Positions 51,833 through 64,000 of a stretch of DNA of 64,000 bases are shown here, piece after piece; within the stretch, counting starts at the first letter, position 1; every line of letters starts with the position of its first letter. The position numbers were made by a program, and so were the translations under genes. The notes below the pieces were generated by a model. It worked only from the letters and a program-made list of their open reading frames with translations. It searched no databases and was not told where the DNA came from. The stretch lies in assembly GCA_026936335.1 (NCBI GenBank), contig JAPMXV010000050.1:124001-188000 (forward strand), read 5' to 3'. The stretch comes from Mantamonas sphyraenae (Eukaryota > CRuMs > Mantamonadidae).

Positions 51833-53779
51833 CCACAACGACATCCCGACCCCATTCCCACCCCACACAACCACGTTACAAAGGTCCCATTCGCAACAAG
51901 ATCGCACGCTCTTTACTGAGACTGGGAAGAAGTGACACACCACACACGGATGATGTTGTCCGTGTAGCCACTGTACAGCGTCTCACCGTCCACAGACCAG
52001 GCCAGGCTGATGCAGTACGGCTGCTGCTTGCCCACATCCTCAAACTCGGGCTTCAGCTCGTCCACCAGCGACTTGGTCTCCAGATCCCAGATCTTGATTC
52101 CGTTGGTCGTGGCAGCACACAGCCAGTAGCGCGAGGGAGAGAACACCAGAGCATGGATGATCGAGTTGGCCTCCAGCGAGTACAGGTGCTTGCCCTCGCT
52201 CAGGTCCCACAGCATCGCCACTCCGTCCTTGCCACCCGAGGCGCACAGCGACCCGTCCGGCGAGATGGTCACACTGTTGATGTATCCCGTGTGGCCAATC
52301 AGGTTCGTGCGCAGCTTGTAGTTGTTCAGCGACCACACCTTGACCACCTTGTCCCAACCGGCAGACACAATCGTCGGGTTCTTGTTGTTGGGCGAGAACT
52401 TGACGCACGACACCCAATCCGAGTGACCATCCTGGGACAGTGTCACCTTGCAGTCACCCAGCGTGTTCCACAGCTTCACACTGCGGTCCCGCGAGCCACT
52501 CAGGATCTTGCGGTTGTCCGTGCTGAACGCAACCGACAGCACATCCTTCTCGTGGCCCACAAAGCGACGCGTCGACTCGCCCGAGCTGATCTCCCACAGA
52601 CGCAGAGTGCCATCCCACGAACCCGACAGTGCAAACTGTCCATCCGAAGAGATCACCACATCCTGCACAAATCCACTGTGGCCAGTCAGAGACTTGGACG
52701 GCACGCCAAACTCTCCGTCGCTGTCACGTGTGATGCGCCACACAATGATCGACTTGTCTCGGCTGCCCGACAGAATCATGTCGTTCGTCTCGGACGTCGT
52801 AGCAATCGACGTCACCCTGTGGAGGTGGAGAGGGAAAGGGGAAGGGGGGGAAGAGTGTGGGGGGATGCATGAAGAGGTTGGTTGGAGGGGGGATGGGTTG
52901 GAGGGGGGGGGATGCATGGAGACACAGCGAGGGTGTGGGTAGAGCAGATAGGGTAGAGACACAGAGAGGGAGAGAGAGAGGGAGAGGGAGAGTAGCAGAG
53001 GGGTGGGGAAGGAGAGGAGGAGCAGAGCCAGGCGAGAGTTGACGGGAGGCAAAATGGGGAAACGCCAACACAGGAGAAGGAAGCACATTACAGACACACA
53101 CACGAGCCACAGATTGTGTGTCAGTTGTTCTGTCCCTCACGTGTCCCATCTCCCGTGTGCACACAGATGGTGGACGACGCAACCGCATGTGCCAGCTGGA
53201 ACGAGGTGCTTTTTCGCGTGGCCCAGCAATTTGCATGCATGCCTCCTTCAGGCCCAACGCTCGTTTTCGCACGCACACAGCCTCGTCCAGCCGGCTCTGC
53301 TACATGCCATCCTGTCCACACATGCCACACGGCTCCATCCCCCCTCTTGTGTGTCTCTGTGTCTGCTGCGCGTGGCCAGCCATGCGCCACGGCGGCCACA
53401 AGGGTGCCGCCGGGCTCTGCTCACGGCTGCCTCGGCACAACGTTTGGCACCACAGCACACGACACAAGCACACACACACGCATTCATCACGTCCAAGGGT
53501 AGCACAATGCACATGCGCATCCCCAGACACTTTGTCATGCGACGTGGTGGAAGCAGAGTGTGTGTACAGGGCCCAAAACGTGTGTGCGTGGCCGTCCCGT
53601 TCAATTCGGGAGGGCAGCTGCAACGGCGCCGCACAGAGACACACAAGACAGAAGGAGGACATCCACACACATCCACAGCCTCACGTACCAGCCATCGTGG
53701 CCCTCCAGGGTACCGCGCAGAGAAATGGATTCGCTCATCTTGTTTTCTGGTTTGTTGCAATGCCCGCTCCTGCGCGTCT
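51833..53779 (-). repeat. Right arm of 1.95-kb inverted duplication (RACK1)
   Basis: Reverse complement of 39077-41023. The 904-base second exon appears identical in both arms, judging by identical translations on both strands, whereas the intron shows scattered single-base differences and small indels in the C/G-rich tract near 52820-52920. The arm ends 41 bases beyond the ATG on one side and about 80 bases beyond the stop on the other. Confidence 0.95.
51913..53738 (-). CDS. RACK1: RACK1, copy 2
   Basis: Exon 1 is 53738-53689 and exon 2 is 52816-51913, with the same splice junctions and phase as the left copy. The predicted 317-residue protein is identical. Only about 41 bases upstream of the start are shared with copy 1, so the two genes must use different promoters. 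Copy 2's upstream region is a short, C-rich 204-base interval shared with the MFS carrier gene. Whether it is expressed cannot be told from sequence; the intact frame suggests either recent duplication or ongoing gene conversion. Confidence 0.95.
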
Positions 53780-53942
53780 CCGCTCCCCCCCCTCCCCCAT
53801 TCTGGCTCCCTTCCCAGCAGCGTCCAACCCCCTGCACACCCATCACCACTCACTCCTGATCCCCTCTCCCTTCTTCCCAAACCCCCCCCTCCCCCGTTGA
53901 TGCCAACCAAACAACTCACTTCTCCCCCCCCCTCCCGGCACC
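53739..53942. promoter_or_regulatory. Divergent promoter, RACK1 copy 2 / MFS carrier
   Basis: 204 bases between opposed start codons, very rich in C on the + strand (CCCCCC runs near 53786-53798, 53880-53895 and 53926-53936). No TATA box. The first 41 bases belong to the duplicated arm. Confidence 0.45.
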
Positions 53943-56009
53943 ATGGATCTCGGTCCCGTGACAGGCCTTGGGTCTGAGGAACAGGACTCCACATTGCTGC
54001 GTTCTCGTTCCCGTGCAGCCACAAAGGCGTACATGGAACGCGTGGCAAGCAAACGCACACACTCCATCAACAACAACAAGACGGGCAACAACAACGACCT
54101 GCAAACCTCGCTCCTGTCCGATCAGGACAAGGCAAGCGTGGAAGACGGCGCTGCTGCTGGCGATGCACCCTTTGTCCAGGATGGTCCCATCCTCAGTGTC
54201 AAGGAAAAGATTTTCTATGGCGCGGGCGATTCGGCCAACTCCATCAGCGCCGCCATCCTTGGCTTCTTCCTCCTCCAGTTTCTCCTTGAGGTCGCTCAGC
54301 TCGAGCCGCCACTGGCCAGTGCCGTACTTCTCATCAGGTAATGTCACCGTGCTCACAGGGGGAAAGTCTTCGTGTCGACCCAGCTGCGTATGCATGGGCC
54401 CCTTGGCAACGAGCGGCGGTTGTTGTTTCGCCTTTTCCCTCCAAATCTGCACGCTTTGGCTTTTTGTGTGAAAAACGCAACCCGGCGCTGACCCTGTTGC
54501 CCAATGCCACCATGTGTGCCACAGCAAGATCTTTGATGCCATCAGTGACCCCATTGTGGGCCGTTTGAGTGATCTCACCAACACCCGCTGGGGTCGTCGC
54601 CGTCCCTGGCTGGTTGTCTTTGCCATCCCGTTTGCGATCACCTTTATCCTCATGTTCCAAGTGCCCTACGGCCCAGAGAACCAGATGGGTCTGTTTTGGT
54701 ACTATCTCATTGCCCTCATCATGCTCAACACCTTCTACACAACCATTGGCGTGCCCCACGTTGCCTTGACCCCCGAGCTCACCCTCGACTACCAGGAGCG
54801 CAACGAACTCACTGCCGTACGTGCCCCTTCCCCCTCTCCTCCCCTCCTTCCCCCCCTTCCACCCCGCCAGTCCTGTCTAACCCCATCCTCTCACAGTACA
54901 AACTGATCACCACCGTGCTGTCGTCCTTGGTTGGCTCCATTGGCCATGCAGCCATCCTTGCAGGGTACCCTGGTGACCCAAAGACAGGGTATGTGGTGTC
55001 CTCGCTGGTGTTTGGATGTTGGATGATGCTCCCGCCGTGGATGACTGCATACTACGCGCGTGAGTTGTTTTCGGTCCCACCCGACACCACACCGTTCCTG
55101 GACCAGGTCAAGTTTGCCGTGCGCAACCGTGAGTTCCGCAAGATCTGCTTCCTGTACCTCACCGCCTGGTTGGCAGTGCAGTTCACCCAGAGCAACCTCA
55201 TCCTGTACCTCAAATACTGCCTGGAGATCCACAGCGGCGGCGCCGTCGTTGCCATCATTGCCGTCGTCCAGATCACCACCAGTCTCAGCATCGGCGCCGC
55301 GGGTGCCCTCATTCCCCGCTGGGGCAAGAAAAAGGTGTTTCGCATCGGCATGCTCTGGCTGATGCCGCTGATGGCGGTGATGGGTCTCTTGCCCGCAGGC
55401 ACCCCGGTTGCCATTGTCATCGTCCTCTCTCTGCTGGCTGGCATTGGCATTGCCGTCGCCTTTCTCATCCCATTCACAATGGTGCCGGATGTCATCGACC
55501 TGGACGAGCTCCACAGCGGCACCCGACGCGAGGGCATCTTTTACGGTCTCTTTATCTTTCTACAGAAGCTGGGCATCAGTGTGGGCCTGGGTGTGGCCTC
55601 CGCCCTCCTCGGTGCCGCTGGCTACAATGCCAAGCTGGGTGACAACCAGCCGGCCGCTGTTCCGCTTACCCTTCGTCTCATGCTTGGTCTCGTCCCGCCC
55701 ATCTTTATTTCCCTCTCGCTGTACTTTAACCACCAGTACAGCATCACACAGGAGGTCCATGCAGACATCATGCGTCAGCTTGCCGAACGTGCTGGCACCG
55801 ACGAACTCCAGGACATTGCTGCGCTCAAGGTTTCCGCCCCCGCCAAGAAGTACAGCGACAAGCCCGACAACGATGGTGGCGATGATGACGACAACGACAA
55901 TGACAATGACAATGACAACGACAACGACAACGACGTTGGTGGTGGCAATGACAGTGACAATGACTCCGGTGGTGGCAACGACAGCGACGGTGGGGGATCA
56001 TCCGACTGA
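53943..56009 (+). CDS. GPH-type MFS symporter (sugar/cation or MFSD2-like)
   Basis: Exons 53943-54337, 54525-54816 and 54897-56009 give 599 residues. About 12 hydrophobic helices follow a polar N-terminus of about 85 residues. The signature KIFDAISDPIVGRLSDLTNT and RWGRRRPWLVVFAIPF, with its D-P-x-x-G-x-x-x-D and R-x-G-R-R-R-P-W core, is the loop 2-3 motif of the glycoside-pentoside-hexuronide:cation symporter family, which includes animal MFSD2. The middle contains VPHVALTPELT, also typical. Conserved Asp in helix 2 suggests Na+ or H+ coupling; the substrate is not deducible. The C-terminal tail is an unusual Asn-Asp repeat ((ND)n then GGGNDSD blocks), produced by a GACAAC-type microsatellite. 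Confidence 0.88.
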
Positions 56010-56077
56010 ATCGAACAAGATGTGTCCATTTCTCCTCTTCCTCTGCATTGCTGCTCCACACAACACACACTCTGCTC

Positions 56078-59000
56078 TCACGTGCTCAGCTGGCAAATCA
56101 GTGCGGTGCCCTGCAGCGTCCAATACTCGGGATCCTCCTTGTCCTGGGGCAGATCGATGGCCAACACAAAGTTGGTGGACAGACCCGTGGTGCTGAGCAC
56201 ACCCGCACGTGCGCTGGTCTTGTACAACGGACACTGGTAACTCTCCGGATCACGCACATACCCGCTGCTGGGCAACAGATACACCACAGGCATCTCCGAA
56301 TACACGTCTCCCGGCTCGGCATCTGTCAGCACGTGGTTCTCCGCATCCCATCGTCCGGCCTCCAGGTACATGCCGTCGACAAACACGCCGTCCTGCGGCG
56401 CCACCAGTGAGTGACGCGGCTGATCCATGACCTCAAACTGAAACTCCAGCTGGTCGATGGCCAGCTTGTAGGTGCGTGCGTGTCGCTGCAGCACACCCGT
56501 GAGGAAACCCTGCGGGAAGAAGAAGTAGCTGATGCAGTACACGGTGGGTGCACCGTTGCGCAGCCAATCGCGCATAAACGCCACACGCTCCACCAGATTC
56601 GTCACCCACGATCCCAGCGGCTTCATGCTTGTGTATGCGTTTTCCTGCCACCTCTCCGGCACCTGGTTCGACAGCAACGAGTTGAACATCGTCTCCAACT
56701 CCGCGCTCATCACCTCCTCGCCCACAATTGCACGTCGCAGACGCACCAGCGTGCTACGCAGCACGGCAAGCAGGTTGTTGTACCGCACCATCTCCTGGCT
56801 CAACGCCGTGGCCAACGAATCCATCTGACCCGTCTCCGTCACCGCAAACGTGTGCTGTCCGGCCTCGTCCATGTCCAAATCCGCAGGCAACAACTCCAGA
56901 ATGTTCCCTGCCAGCGTGTGCACCATCTCCTCCGCCTTGCCCGACGCACTGCCACCGCCACGTGTCACACGCGGCTGCATCTGCACAATGGTGTTCACCA
57001 GCCGCGAGCTCTCCTGCAATTGGAACACCATGTCTGCGTTCTCGCTCATGCCAAACAGCTCCGGCGCATCCGTGGCCGGCATGTCGTTGACCCACGCACG
57101 GTACTGCTCCAGCGTGCCCACCGCAGGGCTGCTGTACTGCTCGCTCACCGTTGCGTACGCGTAGCCCTCCTCCAACACCACCGGGTTGTAAAAGTTGTCC
57201 AGGATGCTCATCATGCACCGCCTGTCCCAATCGTCCGTCACACGTCCGCCGTACAGGATGTCTCCCGTCAGCGAACGCAACGCCTTCCACGGAATGTCCT
57301 CCTCCGTCATGTCGTCCGTCATCCCCTCCAGCAGCATGCGCAGCGCCACCAACGACACGTCCAGGTCGCTCTGGTTGAACTCGTACCGGATGTTCCATCC
57401 CAACGGCCCAAACTTGCGCCGCTCCTGGATCACCGCGTTGAAGAAGGCCAACGAGTACAGCAGCTTCTTCCACACCTTGGGCCTGCGTGCGCTCTCAAAC
57501 ATCGTCTCGTTAAAGTCGGCAAACGTCCGCGCCATGTTGGCCTTGATGCCACGCGGAGGCTCGTGCGTGAGCTTGATCCCATTCTGCAGCACACTCACGG
57601 GGAAATCCTTGCTCGGCATCGATGTCAACCACAGTCGGAAGCTCGGGTGCAACGCCTCGTCCCACTGCAAATCGTTCACAATCTTCTCCAGCTCGGGCAT
57701 CCACGACGTCGCCAGATGGCAGTTCTGCAACAACACCCAATCGCCCGACTTGCGCGCCCCTCGAATCATCTCCGACGCATACTCGCCCTGGCCCTGGCCC
57801 AACGATCGCATCTGCATGCGATCGCCCATCTCCATGTCGCCCGCAAACCGCTTCAGGAAGCCCACCGGGTCTGCTCCCGTCGACAGCACAAAGATCACCG
57901 GCGTGTTCGGGCTCGTGTCCGGATACACCTTTTCCAGGCTCAACGGCATGTTCTCTCCAAACTCCTCGCCCAACGAGCGGATGGTAAACTCCCGCGTGGC
58001 GTACACAAGCTTCTCCTCGCGGATGGCACGCAACAGCAGCAGCTTCTGGAACGGCGTCAGCGCACCCTCCCACGGCTGCGGCAGCGGCTCTGCGTACGGC
58101 AGCTCCAGATCCTGCCACTCGTACCACGCCTTGTTGTCCTTGGCCATCGAGGCAGGCAGCTCTCCAAACACCTCGGGGAACTGTTCGCTCAGCGTGCACA
58201 CAAAGTTCCACTCCTTCGCACTGATCCATCCGGGGTCCGGGTTCACAGGACGTCCCTCCACCACACCCGCACGCATCACGGCGCCACGCACAAGCAGGTT
58301 CCACTCCTCCGTGCTCACCTCGCCTGCCTGCCGTTGGATCTGCGACGCAATCAGAAACGCAAACATGGGCTTGTGGCTCTCAAACAGGCCGCGGCAAATG
58401 TTGCGATAGATCGAACGCGTCACGTTGGTGTTCAGCATGTCCAGGCGCGTTTCCAGATCGTCGCTCTCCTCCGTCTTGCGCAACACCATCGTAAACAGCT
58501 GCGTAAAGTACTGCAGCGAATACTGGTACATCGGATCCACCGCTCCCATGTCCGCCGTCACAAAGTACAGCAGCGAGCCACGTTCCGCCACGCTGCGGTA
58601 CTTGTCGTACGACACCGCCAGGCTGGCTTCGATTTCCTGCGTCTCCTTCAGTCGGTTCTGAATGATCACAGCCGTCATTTTGGCCTCGTTCAGCGTGTTG
58701 ATCATCGTCTCGTCGTCCAGGATCGACGTCTCCTCGCCCCCCTGGTTCAGCAGACGCAGGATGGTGTCTTCGATGTCCTCCACCTTTTTCTTGTCGTTGG
58801 AAATCGTCTCCACCAGGTGGTTCTTCTGCTTCTCCAGCTCCGGACGCTCGTGGGCCACCGTGTGGTTCACCAGCTGTTCCTGCAGTCCCTCCATCGTCAC
58901 CGTAAAGTTGATGATGGTCACCTTGTTGCACACGTCCGGCAGGTAGTGCGGGTTGCTCAGCGGCGTCGTCATGTAGAACTTAAAGTCCAGGTCGTAGTCG

Positions 59001-62000
59001 ATGTCCTGGTCGCCCAGGCGCAGCAGGTGCCTCTGTCCCACCTTGACCACCTCCTGGTTCAACAGCGGCTCCAGCGCAGGATCCAACTCCTCGCCGCAGT
59101 CTTCCAGCAGCACAGGCTTGCCGTTGTGGATGCACGCCTCCAACGTGCGCAACACGTTGTCCGACGAAGGCTTGAGCACCGTCAAGCGATCCCCTTCCAT
59201 CTGCTTGATCCACCTGTTGGCTTGCTTCTGCGGATCAATCATCAGGGGCCAGCGGCGACCCTGCGTCACCATGATGGCGTTGTCGATGCTCACCGTGTCC
59301 GTGGGCAGTCCCTCCACATTCCACTGTCGGATGTCCACCGCCTTGCTCAGCGTGTGCCGCAGCGAAAAGTCCGCGCTGATCGGGATGCTGTGTGATTCGC
59401 ACCACTCCACCCACTTGCTCACCATCTCCGCACGGTACGGCCCTGTGAACGGACCGCAGTACGCAACCGCCGCCGCGCTGACAAACACGTCGCCCACAAG
59501 GAACGTCATGCTCTCCTGCAGGCCAGCCGCCGTCTCGCTCCATCGCTCCTGTTCGTCAGCCAGTGCCGTCGTCAGCTTGCTTGCGCGTCGCAGACGCTGT
59601 GCCGTCACCTCCAGGTCCTGCTGGTGCGACACCTTGTCTGCCAGCGACATTTCGTACGAGCGACGCAGGTCGTTGAGTTTGCGTTCGATTTCCATCAGCT
59701 GCTGCTGCTTCGACGCAAGCTTGTCCTGCGACTGCTTCAGGTGCACCTCTGCCTCTGCCACACGCCTGCGTTTCGGCTCCACCTTCTTTGCACGCGTGGC
59801 ATACTCGTCGATGGCACGCACCCACATGCACAGCGAGTACGCCGCCTCCGACGACTCGCGGATCGCACGCGGCTGGAAATCGGGGTCGTCCACGTACTTG
59901 CGCAGGCGCCGCAGCACCTGGTCGCTGATGCCCTCCTTGTTGTAGTTCAACAGCTTGTACGCAAACTTGGTGTCCGTCAGGATGCGCTTGCTCGTCTCCC
60001 AATCCGGCTTGCGTTGGAACAGGATGCACACCGCTTCCATCACCATCTTCACCAGACGCGGCGGCGTCTTGAACGACTTGATTTCACCAATGTCTTCTTG
60101 TCCAGCTCGTTGACCGCCTTGGCTGCAGCCTCAAACGCAGGCATCACCTGGTCCAGCTCCAACTTGGCCTCCTGCGCCACCATTTCAATCTCCTGCGTTT
60201 GCTGCTTCACCATCGCCTCTTCTGACTGCACCACCTTCTTCAACTGGTCCGTGTTGTCCTGCGACACCGCCAGCTGCTGCAACAGCTGCTCCGTGTGCGC
60301 CGCCTTCTCCTTCAGAATCGGCTGCTGCGTGTTCAGATGCTTCTCCATGCGGAACACGTCCTCGTTCGCCTCTTGCAGTCGCTTCAACCCGTTCAGCAAC
60401 CTGTCACGCGCCTGTCCAATCTCGTCTCGCTTGCTCTCCAGCAGCGTCAGGTACAGGTTGATCAGTTCCAGGTAGCTCTTGGGCGTCGTGTAGAAGCGGC
60501 GACGCAGCTCGGCGAAAGAACTCCTCCGCCTGTTCCGTCACAAACAGATGCATGTCCACACACAGCCTGGCAATGTCCGACTTCATCTGTGCGCTGCCCA
60601 GATCGGTGTCCTGCAAAAAGTGTTGCGACACACTCAGCAGCGCCTCCTCGGGCCACGGGTCGAACCAGTCGATGGTGCAGCAGTTGATCAGCGACGGAAA
60701 CTGTCGGTTCCACTCGCGGAAGTTGCTGCCCACGGGACTCATACACAGCACCACGTGCAGGTTCTCCTTGACACGCTCGATAAAGTGCCTGTAGATCGAA
60801 TCCTGTGTCTCGGGCAGACCCAGCGCGTGCACCATCGGCCGCACATCCGAAATCACCTTGTCCAGGTCCTCCGCCTCAAACAGATGCGGCACCTCGCCAC
60901 TGTTCAGGATCATGTTCACATCCTCCAGGAAGGACGTCTCCCGAATCTTTGTGTCCGGAAACAGAAAGACCACCGGCTCGCCCAGCACGCCTGCCGTCAG
61001 GTACAGCGAGCGCAGATCCTCGTGAAAGTCCGCCTGGGCGTAGTTCTTCCTCCCCTGGATCTCCTTGCAGTGGTACTCCATGATGCCACACGCCAAGCGC
61101 GTCAGACTCTGCTTGCCGCAGCCGCCCACACCCACCAGCATGGCGTGGCCGCTGGGCTGACGCAGCACGCGGCAGATGCGGCACACGTGGTCGATGGCAT
61201 CCTGGAAGAACACCAGGTTCATCTCCTGCGAGTGGTCTGTGTTGTACTCCACCAGGTACTGCTCCAGCACCTTGAGCAGACGCTCCTTGTCTTGGATCTC
61301 CTCGTACGTGCGCTCGTCGCGCGAGACGCCAAAGCGCATGAAATCGCCAAACAGGATGCGTTCCTCCTCAAACAGCGCCTCGTGGCTCCATTTCACGTTG
61401 AAATGCTTGCGCAGCATGTCCACCAGCAGTTCCGTAAAGAAGCGCCTGTCTTCGTTGTTGATCAGGCGATCGTGGAACACGCGCATGTTTTCGTGCACCC
61501 ACAGACGAATCATCGACTCGCTGCCCTCCAACGAACGCAAGTCCGCACTCAGGATGCCCTGGTACATCTTGCCCATGTCGCGCAGGTTGAACGTGTAGTG
61601 TGACTTTTCGGGTCGCGGCCGCAATCCCTCCTTGATCTTCACAAACACATCCACACCTCCGTGCACCAGCGGCTTCACCAGCTGCTGCAGGTCGTAGTCG
61701 GCGCCCTTGAGCCATCCGCCCACAATGGCCGAAAAGATGGTGCGCATCGAATCCTCCGACGTGGCCGGGATGTTGTACATGTTGAAGTGACGGAAGAAGC
61801 GCGGCGTCACCTCGTTGCGTCCTCCACCGGGCGGTGCACACGCAGCCACAATCAACACGTCGATCACATTCTTCCACGTCCACTCCTCGCGGTCGTAGAA
61901 GCCGCCAAAGTCCAGGTACTGACGCAGCAGTTCGATCGGCGGCTGTGCGCCGCTCTCTTCACGGAACGGCATGTTGATGTCGTCCACAAACAGCACCAGC

Positions 62001-64000
62001 TTCTTGCCTGCCGGGGGTCCAAACACGTTGCGTCCACGCTTGCCGTAGTTGTCCTCAATGGCCTGCTGCACACTCTGTGCACTCGTGCGTGCCGAAAAGT
62101 GCAACGTCACATACTTGTACGGCGACTTGTCTTCCTTGCCCTCGTCTGTGCCCGGCAACAAAAGACGCCCTGCGCCTCCGCCTGCGCCTCCGCCACCGCC
62201 ACCGCCGTTGCCACTGGCTCCGTCGTTGCCATCCTCGCCGTTCTTGGCTTTGCCCTTGCCCTTGGCGTCGGCCTCGCCACCCTTGAGCAACTGCTGCCAG
62301 TTGGCCGTGGTCATGCCGCCCATGGCCATCTGTGCATTGGCAGCGCGTGCGGCTGCGCGTTCGGCCAGCTTCTTGGTGGCCTTGCGGAAAAAGTCGTCTG
62401 CAATCACACTCTTGCCTGTGCCTGTGACACCCGTGAGCAACACGTGGCGATCCACACGCAGGCAGGCTTCCATCATGTACTGGTAGCGCAGGGTGTCCAC
62501 AGTGGGCACCAGCACCTGGTGCGACGGCGTGGCCGGATCGTACTCAAACGACGGCAACACGTCCGCCCAGCTCATCCACACCGCATCCCCGTCCGCGTCC
62601 ACTTCCACAAAGTAGTCAAAGACCGTGTCTTGCGGCGGGATGACCACGTCTGCAAACAGCCCACGTGCCCAGTCGTCAAACAATTGCCGCGACTGTTCCG
62701 TCAGGTTGCCACCCATGCTCCAGATAAACGCAAACGTAAACATGCGCGTCACCATCACCATCATGCGCTGCTCGTCCTCCTCTTCGTCGTCACTCTCCAT
62801 GTCCATCAGCGCATTGCCACGCGCACGCAGTGCGGCTGCACCCGCTGCAGACACGCCGTTGGTGCCACCCCGCCGACGACGACGACGACGACGACGATCC
62901 CACACCGCCGCCATTGCCTCCGTTGCCGCCTCCCAGTGCCTGTCCCGGTCCATCGTCGTCCCAGATCGACGTTGTCTTGCGACGTCCGCCGTCTTCGTCC
63001 TCCTCGTCCTCCTCCACGGGCGGATGGATGGTTTGCATCGGCGTGTCGTACTGCAACAGCACCGACTCGAGCATGGAACACAGCGACACAACCATGTTGA
63101 AGGGTGTCACGGGCACTTCGTTCGTGCACTTGCTCGACACAAAGTACAGGCCCCTGTCCACAAACTCCTCAAACAGGCCGTAGAACTGCTCACGCACGCT
63201 TTCCGTAAACAGAGTCACGCGTGTGTCCATCCACGTGCGCACGTACGGGCGCCACCCGATGGTGTCTTCGGGCATGTACACCATGCCGCAGCGTGACACC
63301 GTGGCCGGCGAGGCCTTGTGCAGGTCTTCCACCTCAAACAGCATGTGCATGGTGTCGATGAGGATGATGCGGTCGCCGTTGGGCAAACACAGCACGCGCG
63401 AGTCGTCCAGCACCGAGTTCATGTTTTCGATCCAGTTGGCATCCACGGGGCCGTCAAACACAACCCACTTCACAAAGTTGTTCTCCTCCACGTCCAGGCA
63501 CGCCTCGGTGATGGCCGACATCACACCAGGCTTAAAGTCCTTGGTCACCTCCGACGATTCGCCGTACAGCTCGCCCAAGGAGATGGCCTTGGGGTTCAGC
63601 ACGTACGTTTGCACCTCGTTGTACGGCAGATTCGGGTTCACGCCCTCGTGTCCCGATCGCTCGTGCAGCATCGTCATGGCCTGCTGCAGCGTCTGGTAGC
63701 ACGTTGTCTTGCCGCTCATGGTAGGGCCAATCAGCATCACGCCAAAGCGCGACTGCAGCGTCTCGTGCAGCTGGAGCACCTTGTCGATGAACGCCCCCTT
63801 GGGCTGCAGGTGGTTCATCTGCAGCACCTCCTCGATGGCGTCCTTCATCTCGCCCTGGTTCTTGGCGGGCAGCTCCGTGGTGGGGAACAGGTCCTTGATG
63901 ATGTGTTCAAACAGCACCACGTCCTCCTGCAGGAACTTGGGGATGTTGTTCTCCTTCATCGCCCGGATCAGCACCTTTTCCTCCTCCATGCCCTTGTTGG
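56078..64000 (-). CDS. Axonemal dynein heavy chain, partial (N-terminus beyond edge)
   Basis: The gene continues past the right edge; about 2640 C-terminal residues are here, from before AAA2 to the end. AAA2: GPTMSGKTTCYQTL and WVVFDGPVDANWIENMN. AAA3: GVTGTGKS. AAA4: VGVGGCGKQSLTRLACG. The stalk coiled coil and microtubule-binding tip span about 59,600-60,480 (KTPPRLVKMVMEAV). AAA5 contains WPLMIDPQKQANRWIKQ, followed by AAA6 and the C-terminal domain (YKTSARAGVLSTTGLSTNFV). Single-headed inner-arm types (DNAH1/3/6/7/12 class) are the best match. Three frame breaks occur: near 62,869-62,900 at a CGA/TCG repeat, near 60,511-60,517 (an extra base in EEFF|AELRRRFYTTPKSY) and near 60,092-60,099 (a missing base in DKK|DIGEIKSF). 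Conservation on both sides argues for sequence errors rather than a pseudogene. Confidence 0.9.
62867..62900. repeat. CGA/TCG trinucleotide tract in dynein gene, at a frame break
   Basis: Eight CGA units on the + strand (TCG on the coding strand) give poly-Ser in the AAA2-AAA3 linker. The frame changes at its end (coding strand GCGGGGTGG), consistent with a one-base error beside a repeat. Confidence 0.8.

Noticed and set aside
56411-59395. A 994-codon open frame on the + strand over the dynein gene
   Set aside because: It is the antisense of strongly conserved dynein sequence and shows no domain. GC-rich codon bias explains it.
1-64000. tRNA, rRNA, CRISPR arrays or transposons
   Set aside because: No cloverleaf, rRNA-like block, spaced direct repeats or transposase was recognised by eye; a covariance-model scan would be needed to be sure for tRNAs.

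Overview
The window is nuclear DNA from a GC-rich, gene-dense, flagellated unicellular eukaryote. The evidence is short GT-AG introns, a mitochondrial chaperonin 60 with a presequence, RACK1, a SLY1-type Sec1/Munc18 protein, a CLC-6/7-type transporter, an axonemal dynein heavy chain and a CEP192/SPD-2-like protein. I cannot name the organism. The gene set would fit a heterotrophic flagellate near the opisthokonts or apusomonads, but that is inference. I recognised no RNA gene, transposon or CRISPR array.

Layout. 111-9998 (+): a giant, extremely Arg-rich secreted protein with four von Willebrand D-like modules, the most unusual item here. 10336-13158 (-): CLC chloride/proton exchanger. 13279-14448 (+): small leucine-rich/ankyrin-like protein. 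14482-16389 and 16379-19207 (-): a secreted phosphodiesterase-like protein overlapping by 11 bases the end of a long helical protein of unknown function. 19276-21510 (+): HSP60. 21647-27867 (-): large ASH-repeat, CEP192-like protein. 27937-28932 (+): possible Sfr1/Mei5-like recombination factor. 28942-30443 (-): B-box/RING/TRAF-finger/SH3 protein. 30540-32147 (+): seven-helix membrane protein, possibly gustatory-receptor-like. 32239-38688 (-): LRR/ankyrin/multi-membrane-span protein. 39118-40944 (+) and 51913-53738 (-): two copies of RACK1 in a 1.95 kb inverted duplication. Between the copies are a SAM/TPR protein (41127-47030, +), a C9orf78/Tls1-like splicing factor (47089-48102, -), a His/Gly-rich methyltransferase (48211-49137, -) and SLY1 (49278-51659, +). 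53943-56009 (+): sugar/cation-symporter-type MFS carrier. 56078-64000 (-): axonemal dynein heavy chain, running off the right edge.

Genes are packed tightly. Divergent pairs share 68-430 bp, and convergent pairs can lie 9 bp apart. Four genes contain nine apparent single-base frame breaks in otherwise well conserved sequence. Their pattern (both signs, often at homopolymers or trinucleotide repeats) points to sequence-assembly indels more than to dead genes. Trinucleotide and hexanucleotide repeats are common and are translated into Arg, Ser, Gln, His-Gly or Asn-Asp tracts.

The genes do not form a pathway. The coherent themes are the cilium/centrosome (dynein, CEP192-like), vesicle traffic and lysosome (SLY1, CLC) and housekeeping (HSP60, RACK1).
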